In this document: positions 1 to 11,829 of the stretch, piece after piece
How the letters are laid out: each line of letters starts with the position of its first letter
Numbering within the stretch: the first letter of the stretch is position 1
Origin: Ornithodoros turicata
Taxonomy: Eukaryota > Arthropoda > Arachnida > Ixodida > Argasidae
Reading direction: 5' to 3'
DNA: 64,000 nt
NCBI RefSeq assembly: GCF_037126465.1
Contig: NC_088204.1
Location: 78,863,807-78,927,806 of the forward strand
Program-made: the position numbers and the translations under genes
Notes under the pieces: model-generated
The model's database searches: none
What the model was told of the DNA's origin: nothing
The model's input: the letters and a program-made list of their open reading frames with translations, nothing else

Positions 1-1728
1 CTGGTGGGACATAAGCCGACAAACTCTGTGACTTATTATTATTTTCGGCTAGAACGCGCTTAACCTTAGCGTTGTCTGCCCGATACAAAGGGCAGAGGCA
101 TCATCATCAACAACGCCTTCCAACGGAAGAAGCACCGCATAGTTCACGCTGGCAAACTGCTTTTATCTCTTGGGTGTTATGACGACGAAAATATGTCGGT
201 AAGCGGCAAAAACCATGTAAACAAAGTAACATGACACATGACCCCAAAATGACGTTTTCTATGACGTGCGATCGGGACAAGATGGCTGATTTGCCGAAGC
301 ACACGCTTGAGGGTAGTCACAACGATGGCGGATTTGTGTCACCCTTATGGGGGGAGTAGCTGGAATCACGACCTACTACTATACTAGAGACCTGGACGTC
401 CGCAATGCTCCCAGCACCGGGGTAGTAGTTCTGGCAATCGCCGCTTGGCTATGGGATTTAGCGCTAGCTCGCACTATTTGTTACCACGTGACTTGTCGAA
501 ACCGCGGCGACGTATGGTAGGCTGTGTTGACAACGACGAAGCAGCATAAGAGAGAGAGAATAGCGCGTGCTTAGCAACGGGCTTAGCAACAGCCTGTGTA
601 TGTGTGAATCCCTAGCAGACTAAAGACGGTGGCAAGGGTGATTCCCTCTCCCCAATAATGTTATGTGGCGCTTGCAGCGGTCACTAACGTAACTAACCCA
701 TGACCCGTCTCCGTCTCTCCCATAGGGGAGCGCCAGCTGTCCAGGTCTCTAGTTAGAGGTGTGCGCCGCCGCCGCTGGAGGTCGCGGCTTCGCCGTCGCC
801 GCCGTACCAAAACTGTCGGCGTGCCGCCGCCGCCGATGTTGAAAAATCGGCGCGGCTGCGTAATGTGCCCATTTTTATCCACTTTCTATAAACGAATATC
901 TCCCATACCTAATATTTTGTTTGTTTTTCTTTCATCTTAGGTCCCAGGCTTCATTTGTGGTGTTTTTAGCAGTGACAACTTCATTTCCTGATATGCTGTT
1001 TATGCTTTAGAGTTTCGTTTCATAGTCGACCCTGGAGGCACACAACTCCAGGAAAACTTGTCATTAATTCTTGCAGGTTGTTTGCTGGTCATCCACCAAC
1101 ACCATAGCACTGGTCATTATCCATATACAGGGTGTTTTGTTTTTCATTCGTCACGGAATTTTTGTTTAAAAAATAGTGGGACGAAATACATGCCGCTTTT
1201 GAGTTGGTCATGCGAATATTATCTCGAAGAAAGTATGTAACTATAACATCATTAATTACCTCAAATTCATTAATTCTTTAATCAAGGGATTTCGCGTAAA
1301 AACGGGATAGCAGAACGGAAGATACTCATCGTTGAAAGCCATTCCACGTTTAAGAAATTCTTAAACGCGCACATGTGTTGAAATATCCGACGCTGAATGT
1401 CGCTATGCAAATGAGCCGAAACAAGAAGTACGCCATTTCCGAGCGCAGAAATGACGCGACTTTCGCCTTATCTGGGTTGGAAAGCGGTCTATCTGACCAA
1501 CAGATTAGCGCCTACACCAATCAGCTCGATCGCTCCAAAGCACTTGGTCCTCTCACGTGGATTGCCCGTCGCTCTTTCTGCGCTCGAAAAGTGCGTAGCA
1601 AATAGTGCATTTTGTGTGTGCCGGCGAAAAGCACACAGTCAGAGAGGGGGTTTTCAGTCGCGGAATTGCGGGGCTTATAATGCGCGCGAAGCATGGCAGA
1701 CTCAACCCACTCGTTCTGGACAAGTTTA
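1..1728. other. Unassigned noncoding DNA
   Basis: No gene is supported here; all open frames are short and unlike known proteins. Positions 760-860 are rich in GCC/CGG trinucleotides. A TATACAGGGTG motif at about 1,127 resembles the end of a DNA transposon (compare the element at 36,284), but I could not find a matching far end. Confidence 0.5.
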
Positions 1729-1730
1729 TA

Positions 1731-1888
1731 CTGTAAAACCCTTTAATTTCGCGAGACCTTAATTTTCGCGAATTTTGCGAATCGAGAAAACTCGAGGAAC
1801 TCGTGGAGTGCGCGAAATTTAGTTGTTGCGAATATATCCCTACTCGATTCGCGAAAATTTAGGGCTGCGAAATTAAATGATTTTACAG
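1731..1888. mobile_element. 158-bp MITE flanked by TA
   Basis: The sequence starts CTGTAAAA and ends TTTTACAG. The inverted match continues into TTTAATTTCGC on both ends, and each end abuts a TA dinucleotide (1,729-1,730 and 1,889-1,890). TA duplication and short terminal inverted repeats are typical of nonautonomous Tc1/mariner-type elements. The interior is rich in TTCGCGAA-like palindromes and has no coding potential. Confidence 0.75.
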
Positions 1889-2985
1889 TATTTATTCATG
1901 ATAACTACAGCCTCTGCAAAAATACTGTTCAATGACGTGGTGGGTGCGCCTTATGTCATATCGTTTGCTAACGTTCGCATATTTATATGGTTTCCGAAAA
2001 AGAGCCACTGGATCAATGGACAGAGCTTTCACGCGTCGCCGTCCTGTGAACATTCGATCAGCACTCGCTATAACTGTTACGTGTAATTGCCATTAAAGGG
2101 ATGGCTCGTCGTTCTGATTATCTAGCTATGTTGTTTTCTCCAGCGCTTAACGCGCACTTAAAGCGCCCAGTCGAAGTTCTTGTGCGACGACCTTCTTGAA
2201 GTGCTTTACTTTTCCTAATGTTCCTTTGTGTGTTCGGTTTTCTTTCATAATACTATCCAGTGCTGACGCACTTGTTTGGTGCAAGGTACAGCAAATACTA
2301 CCACCGTCGCGTTGACTATGATGGAGAAAATACCCCCGCTCTGAGGTGTTCGTGCGTCCCCGTTGGAGAAGAGAACATATATTGACAGCCCACGGGGCGC
2401 ACGCCGATATGACAGCATCGGCGTGACGCCGCCGGGCCTTCAACGTGCTCTACGCCGCCGCCGCCGAAAAAAATGCCCACGGCGCACACCTCTATCTCTA
2501 GTATAGAGTAGGTCGTGGCTGGAATAGCCAACAGGATCATCATCATCGCAGTGTTGGCACTCCTTTACCCTCCCTGGGACTACTGGGATTGTCTCATTGG
2601 GCTGGATATGGTGTAAAGGCGATTTACGGGTGATTTTCCTGCTCTTTCGTACCATTTCAACAGCGACATTCCTACTTTTCGGAAGTCGGCAGGCGTCTTG
2701 TATCGAAGTGTGGTGCAAGACTTAAACCGCAACGGACGACGCCACAACTAGGCTTAGGTCGGAGAATTGCCATTAAAGGTGAGTGCTACTAGGGTGGGTG
2801 CTGCCAAAGGTCAGTCACATTTTAGCGTCTGACGCTATATTTACTTCAGAGGCAGACTTCTGCCACCACACAGTAAATAATTTGATTTGTACGAAACAAT
2901 TGCCGTTATCATGCGCTGCCTAAGAAAGAAAGGGAAAAAAAAAAAAAGGGCTGTGTCTAGGGAACCGCATCGGCGGTCTCCCCCC
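1889..2985. other. Unassigned DNA with a segment repeated at 24.85 kb
   Basis: Mostly noncoding. Positions about 2,596-2,690, read on the minus strand, closely match 24,855-24,945 on the plus strand; one frame of both encodes MSLLKWYERAGK followed by similar residues. This could be a shared exon or a transposon fragment. Positions 2,430-2,480 are CCG-rich. No other feature is recognised. Confidence 0.4.
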
Positions 2986-2989
2986 GCGG

Positions 2990-3548
2990 CGGTTCCCGCG
3001 GGCCAACTTTCTGCACCAACTCCGACCAACTTTGGAGTTGGTGGCAGTCGGCCGACATCACCGACCATGACCAACTCGAGTTGGTGAGAATCGGTCGCCG
3101 AGCGATAACTTCGGAGAGTTGGTGGTGGTCTAACCAATCAACGCGAGGAGCATTGCCACGTGACCCTCCAGGGCGTCAAGCGATTTCGTTCCTGTCGTAC
3201 TGCCTGGCATGGGTTCAAATCCTACGGGGGTACATGATAATTTTTTATTTATTTTTTTTTTGTTGCTAGCGCCATATAAACATATCAATAGGCATTTTTT
3301 GAGGTACTGGTGACCTTCTGGCGAAATAAAATGACTTCGTTCTGATTAATGACAGTTAAAAAAAAGTCACCAGCGGTTGGACTTGAACCCATACACCCCG
3401 ATTGCCGTGAGGTTGGTTGTGGGCGGAGCTAACGAGTTGGTACGTGTGAACGTGGAGACGGTACCGTCTTGAAGTTGGTCCAAAGACGTTGCTTCGAGTT
3501 GGTCTGAGTTGGTGCTGAAAATGGGCCCGTGTGAACGCCCCCCAGGGG
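2990..3548. mobile_element. AGTTGGT-rich putative DNA transposon
   Basis: AGTTGGT/ACCAACT recurs many times in both orientations, including palindromes near 3,020 and 3,070. The left block (3,000-3,035) is an inverted match to the right block (about 3,480-3,530); both read GCACCAACTC then GACCAACT. The right end carries GGGCGTTCACACGGGCCC, which resembles PIF/Harbinger-type termini. I could not fix a target-site duplication. Two tRNA box-B-like motifs (GGTTCAAATCC at about 3,214 and an inverted one near 3,385) may be nested SINE scraps. Confidence 0.4.
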
Positions 3549-4827
3549 GGGCGTTGCGGATTTGAATCCACGGATTTGATTTAAATCTGGATTTAAATCC
3601 ACCGGAGAGCTGGCGGATTTGATGAAGCAGAAATTATAATTATACCAATATTGTTAGGAAATCTGCAAAAAGCATCTACATATTTTTGCTACAAAATGTA
3701 AACCAACAATGTTAACAGCATAGCTTGCCCCCAGCTGTACCCTTTCTAATAAGAAATATGTTGTCAACCACTGGACAGCATACATATGTGTTATGACGGT
3801 GTGCTACAAAGCAAATGTGCCGCTCTTGCAACGTGCCATGTGTCAAAACGATGATTCACAGATAGATGAGTCTTTCTCATGACTTCACCTATTTCTGCCA
3901 ATCCGTGATGAGCATGCTGCCCGTCATGCCTTGCTGTACTCGGTTGCTGGAGTCAACTTCATTAGTATAGAGGGACTCAATGGAATTTTTGGCAACTTGA
4001 ATACACAGCACTCACAGACACTGCCTGGCTTCTAAAGAGGAACAACAATATGCTACCATATATGCAGAATCTGGGGTAGTTCCATGGTTGGGAAAAGGCT
4101 GAGTGTGATCACACAGAAGTACAGACAGACAGAGTGTCTCAAAACAGAAACTCCTAAGTTGTTGCTGATTTCAGCTGCTGTGACAGTTTTGCCTACCCTT
4201 TTCTCAAGCTCAGACTTCTCCAAACTCATGTAATTTCTCAACTAGCTTCTCTGAGAAACTGCGTACATTTACATACAACTGCGGAGTATAGGGCTTAGCA
4301 GCCCCATATTTGTAGTTCACATTCATGTGTGCAAGTTCGTGCGGACACTTATCCGCAACTTCGGTCCTTTGGTTCGATTCTCTTTGTTGTCGCCGAACGA
4401 GGCAGGTGCCGCATCCCGTTTCAGCGACTTTTACAGTCCAAATCGGCCGTCAGGTGAACGACCTCGTGACATTCTGATGCAAAATGCTTCGAGCACAAAC
4501 GACAGTTGCCTTGATCAGTTCAGAGCACTCAACCACTGGTTTCGTACCACTCAATCACGCACAAACTAAACTAGGAACTTGGCTATAATCTTTGTTACTG
4601 CTCATATACTCCGAGGAGCACGGCATTCACACAATTCATTCACGCTGCATCTATCACAAAGGGACAGCTTAGCAGAGATGGGTGTATCATTCGGTATTGG
4701 GACCACTCGTTTTCAAAAATTAGTGAAAGGGGATAGGATGTAGTTCTGTATCGGGACCACTAGCTTTTTCAAAAGAAAAGAGGATAGAAACAAAAATCAA
4801 CACCTTTACAACACCTTTCAGGAGAAT
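3549..4827. other. Unassigned noncoding DNA
   Basis: At 3,555-3,605 GGATTT/AAATCC is repeated in direct and inverted forms, which looks like a transposon terminus. Nothing else is recognised. Near 4,690-4,760 the phrase GGGACCACT occurs twice about 50 bp apart. Confidence 0.4.
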
Positions 4828-5505
4828 ACAACACCACGTGTACGTGACGGATCGAAACTGGTTCCGGATTGTGCGCACAAGACATGTACACATCTGCGCC
4901 ACTGGTATTGGCGAGCAGTGGCTACACACACAACTGCAATGTTTGTACAATTTAGAATGGTGTCACGATCAGGCGGAACCTATATACGCAAAAAAAGTGC
5001 GCTTTTATGGATGAGTCTTACCGTCAATCGATTCCGGGTCATCCACTACTCCACTGGCTAACCACGTTGTTGTGGCAAAGGGTCAGCAGCTAAAGGTTCA
5101 TCGACGTCCCCATTATGCAATCGGTCGGTGCCGATTAGCTCATCTTCACCGCTTTGCGACAGGGACCCATCACTATCGCTAAATTTGCTGTCAGACATCA
5201 CGACATCGCGCGTTATAACTTCCAAGCAAAAAGCACATACACCTCCAACCGTACTGTGCATTGTGCCGCCCAATGGGCGACCTGCCACCATAAATCTCAT
5301 AACCACGTCACATGTGACGTTGCATGAGAGGGAGTTGAATCCAGCTGCAACTTCTGTCATCTGCTGTCACGGCATATTTCTTCAAATTTCTCGAAAACCA
5401 CTTCGTTGTTCTGGTTGAAACTTCGCGACTGTGTTTCTGTAGCACTCTTCAATATAATTTCAGCTAAGTTTGGAAATTGCTCGATCTGTACGAGACCGTC
5501 CCTTT
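4828..5505. repeat. Dispersed repeat, copy 1 (other copy at 50,629-51,186)
   Basis: The two copies are collinear and closely similar from the ACCATGTGTACG-like start to the end at GAGACCGTCCCTTTAA (here) or GAGACCGCCCCTTTAA (other copy). This copy has about 120 bp extra in the middle. On the minus strand the extra part encodes a short acidic Ser/Asp-rich peptide (5,058-5,200). The CCCTTTAA border recurs in other repeats of this window, so this is probably a DNA transposon, but no superfamily is assigned. Confidence 0.6.
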
Positions 5506-5889
5506 AAGTGAGAAGAATCTAAAACACTTGCGCTCCAGGGCTCCTACGCAAAGCAACCGATGTCTGCTTCCAAAACAAGGGCTCTCCATGCGATTATCCT
5601 CCCGCTACACTATTTGGTGTGAACGTGGTGCCTTGTTACCAGATGTCTTGTCCTCTAACAACAATCAACAAAACCAAGCGCATTGTCGTCAAAAGCGACA
5701 TGGGAATACCGAAAGTGGCAGGGGCCATATTCCGAGCCGCTGTCGAGCGCCAGCGACTGTGTCGATAGGGGAGTATCGGTAGGAGGCAATTACTGGCAGA
5801 TATTTGAGTTCAGTTGAGATAATTAGATCAACGCGGCACACTCGTGGGGGAATACCACTGTTTGGGTAGCTAAAAGCTTCACAAGCATC

Positions 5890-8127
5890 ATGCAGAATGT
5901 TTTTACCTCACGTACCTTTACCAGTTGTGTTAGTCAACTGGTTGGTGGGCTGTTTAATCAGACGCTCTTGGACATGACTCGTTGCCTGCTGATCGAATCA
6001 GGCCTCACCAAAACACTATGGGCGGACACGGCAACATACCTACGCAACAAGTGTCCATCAAAGGCTGTAGGGGGTCTTGTGCCAGAAGTGTTGTGGCTGG
6101 GAAAGGAGGTCAACATCGATCACCTGAGGGTATTCGGATGTAAGGCCTGGAGCGCACAGAGTCGGCGACAGCAGAGAGCAAAGCTGGACCCAAGGGCAAT
6201 TGAGTGCATTTTCCTCGGCTACACGGAGGGCGTCAAGGGTAGACCATGTGGAGAAGAATTTCCGGCACCAGACGACAATGAAGAGGCGCCCACCATGGTC
6301 GATGGCACGGAGATCCTCAGCAATCTGCATGACGAACTGCAAGAGATCCCAGAGGTGACATTTACATTTGAAGCACAAGACGAGGGGGAGACGAATGAGG
6401 CAATAACTCCCGTGCTGCAACAAGACGAGCCGTCAACCTCAGGAGTACCAGGAGTACCCGAAGTGCGAGAACAACCCAATGATCTTCAGATGCCGAGGCG
6501 CTCCGAGAGACTAGCGTCGAAGCCACGCCCAAACTATTGTGGCGTTGTAAAGCGAAGCGACTCCATCCCCGATCCAACTACCGTTGAGGAAGCACTGTCT
6601 ATGCCGGATAGTTCGGAGTGGCGGACGGCAATTGAGGAAGAGCTGGGCAATCTAAAACGCAATGGGACCTGGGAGGTTGTACCAAGACCAAGCGACAGAC
6701 GAGTCGTAAAATGTAAATGGATATTTCGTAAGAAATATGACAAGAATGGCGACTTGGAGAGGCATAAGGCGCGACTTGTTGCCTGCGGCTATTCCCAAGT
6801 AGAAGGAGTAGACTTCAAAGAAACTTTTTCTCCGGTTGTAAAGTTGAAGTCTATCCGTTTTCTGCTGGCCCTAGCAGTCGAAAGGGAATGGGTCGTACAC
6901 CAAGTCGACATAACTGCGGCCTATCTGAACGGGAACTTGGAAGAAACGATCTACATGGAGCAACCAGCCCTGTTCTACGAAGGGCGCAAGGAAGACGTAT
7001 GCCTCCTAAAGAAGAGCCTATACGGTTTACGTCAGTCTGGCAGAGAATGGAACAGACGACTGGACAATTACTTAAAGGACATGGGAATGATCAGATCAAA
7101 AGCGGACCCTTGTGTCTACGTGAACATTACAAGAGACGTCATCATCGGAGTGTACGTGGACGATATACTAATCTTGGCGAAGGATGAGCAAACGGTAATT
7201 GACTTCAAACGAAGCCTGGCAACCGAGTTCCAAGTAAAGGACCTCGGTGAGGCGAACTACATTCTATCCATGAGGATACAGCGACGCACAGACGGAATGC
7301 TAACCCTAGATCAGAAGGCATACGCTGAAGAGATGGTGGACAACTGTGGATTGAAAGATGCTAAAGGTGCTTCGTCGCCCTTGGATGCTGGAATGCGATT
7401 CCAGAAGCCCATGAAGGAAGGGCGAGATAGCAACACAGTTACTCATAAGTACCGCCAAGCAGTAGGAGGATTGCTCTACCTGGTTGGAGGTACAAGACCT
7501 GACCTCGCATTCGCCGCTGCGTACATGAGCCAGTTCAACGAAAATCCCACAGAGGAACACTGGAATGGCTTGAAGCACGTTATGCGCTATGTTAAGCAAA
7601 CCAAGGGATATGCCTTAACCTTCACGAAAACCGGCAGTCGCGTGAAATCTTTTTGCGATGCTGACTGGGCTGCTGACAAAGTTGACCGGCGATCCTTCAG
7701 CGGATATGTGTTCACGCTCGCTGGAGCAGCAATGACGTGGAGCAGCAAAAAGCAGAGATCAACTGCTTTATCGACGGTCGAAGCTGAATATATCGCCATG
7801 TGTCATGCAGCCAAAGAACTCCTGTGGCTCCAGCACTTCACGGAAGAACTGGGCGCCCGCGAGTGCGTCGAAGAGCCGCAGCCATTGCTCGTCGACAACC
7901 AGGGAGCTATTTCCGTTGCGACAAACCAAATAACATCAGAGCGGAACAAACATATTGAGCTCCGGCACTTTTTCCTGCGAGAAAAGATTGATGAAGGGAA
8001 GATACGCCTAGAGTATGTCAGCTCATCTGAGAATTGCGCGGACATCATGACAAAGGCTCTAACTGGCAAGAAAACTCATCATCATTGTGAACGTCTTGGA
8101 CTACATGAACTCTTGCATGTGGGCTGA
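5890..8127 (+). pseudogene. pol: Copia pol fragment: integrase C-part, reverse transcriptase, RNase H
   Basis: An open frame of 745 codons. About the first 13 residues come from flanking DNA (the ATG is at 5,890, while the element starts at 5,928), so this start is fortuitous. From residue about 24 it matches the end of copia integrase (NQTLLDMTRCLLIESG, then LRVFGCKAW). Reverse transcriptase follows, with FKETFSPVV near residue 308, QVDITAAYLNG near 340 and the catalytic YVDDILIL near 422. RNase H follows, with CDADW near 588, STVEAEYIA and DNQGAI near 670. It ends with ADIMTKAL. There is no frameshift or stop over 2.2 kb, in line with a recent insertion. Gag, protease and the catalytic integrase core are absent, so it cannot be autonomous. 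Confidence 0.93.
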
Positions 8128-8144
8128 AGGTAGTGACGACTCAT

Positions 8145-8154
8145 TGAGGGGGAG
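8145..8154 (+). promoter_or_regulatory. Polypurine tract of the copia element
   Basis: TGAGGGGGAG lies directly before the 3' LTR start TGTTGG at 8,155. In LTR retrotransposons this purine run primes plus-strand DNA synthesis. Confidence 0.85.
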
Positions 8155-8364
8155 TGTTGGTCATTTTTTATTGCAATGTGTCGTTGCCATGGGGCAGCAT
8201 TTGCAGTTTTAGTTTTGTGCTCGCGGATCTCGAGACATGCCATCTCGTTTTTCTATCCTCGGCTCACTTTCGTTCTTGGCCTGTCTCATTAAACGAGCCT
8301 GATCCCCTCGACTCCGAGTCTGCGTCCCTGTTTGCTTCTACCGTCTTACGGCTCCTGCACAACA
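8155..8364 (+). repeat. 3' LTR of the copia element
   Basis: 210 bp, starting TGTTGGTCAT and ending GCACAACA, directly after the polypurine tract and directly before the AGTTG target duplication. ATTAAA at 8,288 could serve as the polyadenylation signal. The surviving 5' stub at 5,928 matches its first 9 bases except one. Confidence 0.88.
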
Positions 8365-8777
8365 AGTTGTTACCACACGTAGGCTTCTTAGAATGATTAC
8401 TCTCTCGTGCGACATGCTTCGTACATCTGACATACAGTAACTGTATGTGTCAACACATAATTTATCGCAGCCATTCTTGGTGCTTTTAGCGGAACAATAT
8501 TTGCACCTATCCCTTCTTATGACTGGGGAGGGAGAAGAACTCCAAAAATTCGGAAGATATTGCGTACCTAACGATACACCAAATCAAAAATTTCACAAAG
8601 GACACAGTAGAAAGGAACACAGGGTTGACACTGCTAAGTTTCACTTTGTGTTTGGTGCCTTTTTGCAGTCTTACTTCCATATGGGCAAACATGTGCAGCT
8701 TTTAACGAATACTTTTCTTTTCTTTTCTTAAAAACCAGGTGGTGGTGATGCTGAAAGGACTCACCGTTGTCTGCCAC

Positions 8778-9497
8778 CAGAGTTGTACGTAACGCGTTAC
8801 TAGTAATTGCGTTACTCGTAATCAATTAATTTTGTGAGCAAGTAATTTTCCAAGTAATCCGATTGCAATTTACGGTAATCAATTACTGAGTAATTGATTA
8901 CTTCTTTAACCTTCTGTCAACAATGGCAACCCTTTTCAGCAAGCCAATCTGTTCTTCTGTTCCACCACCAGTTCGACTGAAGCAATGACGCAGAGGTCAC
9001 TGTGACGGCAGTCTCTAGTTCACACGTGTTATACACACGCGTTATTACCACGGTAATATGATACAACCGCGACCTACCAGAGCAACAGTAAAATAGGTGA
9101 CTGTATTGATAAATTGTGGGGGCTGAACATAACAACAGTAACAAAACGAAGCCGAAGTTTCGATGTTTTTTTAAACGTATGTATAAATCTGTAATAGGCG
9201 AGTGTATGTGTTTTGTATGTTGCTTTCAAATGTATTTGTGAATTTCACTTATCATGTATGGTGGTACCTCATATTAGAGTTTGCAACAAGAGCTGCATGG
9301 TTGCATTCACTGCAGGCTTGTTGGCTTTGCTATGGCCCACAATGTAAAAGTAACGGGAAAAGTAACGTGTTACATTGTTAATCGGTAACGTATTACATTT
9401 TTGATGAAGTAATTTGTAACGGTAAATAATTACTATTCGGCCAGCAGTAACAGTAACTGTAATCAATTACTGTTTTCGAGTAACGTGTACAACTCTG
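8778..9497. mobile_element. Nonautonomous hAT element, 720 bp
   Basis: The termini are CAGAGTTGTAC on the left and GTACAACTCTG on the right. The 8-bp target duplication TCTGCCAC lies at 8,770-8,777 and 9,498-9,505. The paralogous block B has one TCTGCCAC at 61,755-61,762 and no insert. An 8-bp duplication and a CAGAG terminus define hAT elements. The subterminal regions are full of GTAAC/GTTAC motifs, and there is no transposase. Confidence 0.95.
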
Positions 9498-9511
9498 TCT
9501 GCCACACAGAG

Positions 9512-9640
9512 GTGGGGAACGTCACGACTGATGCCCTGGGTGTGGGTCCTGGGGCGACTTCTATAAGGGAACTGTGCCGACATATGTCTGAAAGCGCCTT
9601 TTGAAAACGCAGCAAAAACCCCGGACACACGGTCTAAGTA
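9512..9640 (-). repeat. SINE-like body fragment, block A copy
   Basis: Read on the minus strand it contains CCGGGGTTTTTGC, then GTCGGCACAGTTCCC, then AGAAGTCGCCCCAGG. This order resembles the body of the tRNA-derived SINE at 34,385-34,620. No tRNA head is visible. The block B copy is at 61,768-61,890. Confidence 0.45.
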
Positions 9641-9859
9641 TGGCCCTGGAAAGCACTGCCATGCCACCGTGATCAACCGTCGGGAAAAGCTGTGAAGAGG
9701 TTGTGCATACTGTGAAACAGCGGTCAACAAGCTGAACGTGCGCCTGTGCATCGTCAGGTGCAAACACTTGGAATTATTCAGCACTTTTGAGTGCTGCTGT
9801 GATCATCCTTGTGAACAACTGTGTGCAGTGAAGTGCCCTGGGTTTAGGATCTCAAGTAG

Positions 9860-10720
9860 CCGAAGACTATGGAAGACTACCTACTTCGCAGAAGGTGAGT
9901 CTCTGCAACTCTGACAGTGTAAGCATCGTTTCCACTACGGTGTTGAATCACGAAACTATGGAGTTTGAAAACGAACATGACGATAGGACACCATTCCGTT
10001 TATAACCGTGGTTCATAAGAAATTGAGGAAAGCAGGCGTCCTAGTCATCCTCGCCAATAAACGAAGAGGACAGATTCCTAGCTGTAAATGCAAACAAAAT
10101 AGCTCAAGAGGTGCTCTCTGCCACACACAGGAGACAGTGCTCAACCAAAGAATAGCAAACTCTGGTACCTTAACAGTGACTGTGGGCTCTCTGTCAGCTG
10201 CAAAAGCCCTTCTGAGTCTGCTAACGTAGCTTTGCTAACGTAGCAATCGCGGCGCGTATGCCTGAGTCGTACACGTGGAACGTCTGTAAAATCTCGGGCA
10301 TCCGCGCTCCATATAGTGGCGAGCAGTTGCTAGAGTTTTTTAGACGGCGCCGTAGAAGTACGCTAGGCAACGAGACAAATACCTACCAGAGGGATACAGC
10401 GGAGTCGCTGTGATCTTTTAAATCTGACATCCCCGAGCCAGAAGAAGTGACTTTGGTGTTCAATGGGTACCCAGTCAAGAGTTTTTCACTCCCACGCGGT
10501 GTTTCAAGGGCCAGAGGTTCGGACATCTGGTGAAACACTGACACGGGACAGCTCGTTCCAGAGTCTGTGCCAGTCCACACTCGTACGAGGAGTGTCACTT
10601 GTCCAGTGAAGCAAAATGCAGGAACTGTTGGGTGGGGGGGTTGCACCCTGCCACTTACGCCCACTGCCTTCATCGGGTAGCCACTATTGCCGCTGTCAAG
10701 AGAATGCTGTGACTAAAAGC
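9860..10720 (+). pseudogene. LINE ORF1 (Gag-like, zinc knuckle) relic
   Basis: Around 10,008-10,220 the translated blocks KIAQEVLSATH (clearer in the block B copy) and GTLTVTVGSL resemble the N-terminal half of Jockey/CR1-type ORF1 proteins. From about 10,420 a second part reads TLVFNGYPVKSF, then a CCHC-like knuckle region with QRFGHLVKH and CRNCW. The frame is broken by several shifts and one knuckle cysteine has been lost. ORF1 proteins bind LINE RNA. Block B keeps only the first part (to 62,440). Confidence 0.65.
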
Positions 10721-10818
10721 CACTCAAGTGTGGGCCAATAAACCAGCCAGTGGCAAAAAGTTGTGGTTCCCATGGCCATACACACCTTGAGTTTTTTTTA
10801 ACACTGTGAACTGGAGGC

Positions 10819-11277
10819 ATGGACAGACATGACAGTGGACTAAAACTATTGAAGAAAGGATTCCACAAAAATGCTATTGGTTACATTTTACACATGTACC
10901 AGTGTCAGTCCTTCAGCTCAATGTATTTTCAACTGAACACTAATCGCTTAAAAAACAACAGTCCTTTACTCTCTGTCCTGCACTTAAATATTGAAAGTCT
11001 GAGAGCCCACTTTGAACAATTTAACAATCTGTTATCAAGAATTGAACATAACTTCTCACAGATCACACTCTGTGGAACATTTCTTAGTAATGAAAGTCCT
11101 GGATGTTATGATATGCCAAATTATGCTGTTAAATCTTTTCACGGGAGCTCATCCAGTTACAGTGGAGTTGCATTGTATCTCCATGAGACCTTGCACTACA
11201 TGGAACGCAACAATGCACGACCACCGATACAATCAATGACGACTGTTTTGGCACTAGAACCACCTGCTCGGACATGA
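10819..11277 (+). pseudogene. LINE endonuclease N-terminal fragment
   Basis: A 152-codon frame whose central part, LSVLHLNIESLRAHFEQF, matches the first motif of APE-type LINE endonucleases (the N-x-S-L stretch). It continues through ITLCGTFLSNESPGCY and SSSSYSGVALYLHE, which align with later endonuclease motifs. The usual E-T of the active site reads G-T here, so the fragment is probably dead. It stops at 11,277; reverse transcriptase is missing. The first ~30 residues look unrelated. Confidence 0.7.
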
Positions 11278-11539
11278 GTCTCCACTTCCCCATATTTACT
11301 TCTTTCTGACTCAGCTCTCATAATTCCAATACGACCAAGGTAATTCATGATATGTGACGTGTGAATCATGGACTGCTGTGCTTGGTAACACCACCACAGA
11401 TCAAAAATATGGCCTTTATTAGCATTGTCCACACAAAAGCCGTGGATCGCAAAGGATTGCTGCAATCTCTGAAGCGTAAGCAAAATCGCGCTCAAACAGA
11501 CAACCATAAGCTCTTAATATGTACAAAAACATCGTAGCA

Positions 11540-11665
11540 TGCTCTCCAACTGTATTACTATAATGCCATTATACAAGCAAAAGGTGACAGTGCACAAACA
11601 TGGCGTATCATCAACAGGACCATCAACCCAAGCGCACCGAATCTATTAAAAAAATTCAGAGCCGT
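11540..11665 (+). pseudogene. LINE linker fragment between endonuclease and RT
   Basis: One frame reads YYYNAIIQAKGDSAQTWRII, a pattern typical of the segment before LINE reverse transcriptase (N-K/S-x-K-x-W-x-x-I-N). It is probably part of the same decayed LINE as 10,819-11,277. Confidence 0.5.
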
Positions 11666-11829
11666 AGTCAGGAGAGTTTGTGCCTGGGGCAGGGCAAATC
11701 AATCTGACATCTTATCTGTGTGCCATCACGCAATATAGAACCAGAAAAAAGCTGACAACAAAAGGTATAACAAGATATGCAGTTTGAATGCACCTTTCGA
11801 TCTCATTGGGGTTTTTTCTTGGACAAGAC

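Larger units (their letters stand above)
5928..8364 (+). mobile_element. 5'-deleted Ty1/copia LTR retrotransposon
   Basis: The boundaries are exact. AGTTG occurs at 5,923-5,927 and again at 8,365-8,369, which is a 5-bp target duplication of copia type. The paralogous empty site with a single AGTTG is at 61,358-61,362. The element begins TGTTAGTCAAC and ends CAACA, so TG...CA termini are kept. Only about the first 10 bp of the 5' LTR remain; it is joined directly to the integrase region, so the 5' LTR, gag, protease and the integrase core are missing. The 3' LTR (8,155-8,364) is intact. It inserted after blocks A and B separated, so it is fairly young. Confidence 0.93.

Noticed and set aside
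5890..5927. The ATG at 5,890 as the true start of the copia polyprotein
   Set aside because: It lies in flanking DNA that is also present without the element at 61,32x, so it is outside the transposon.
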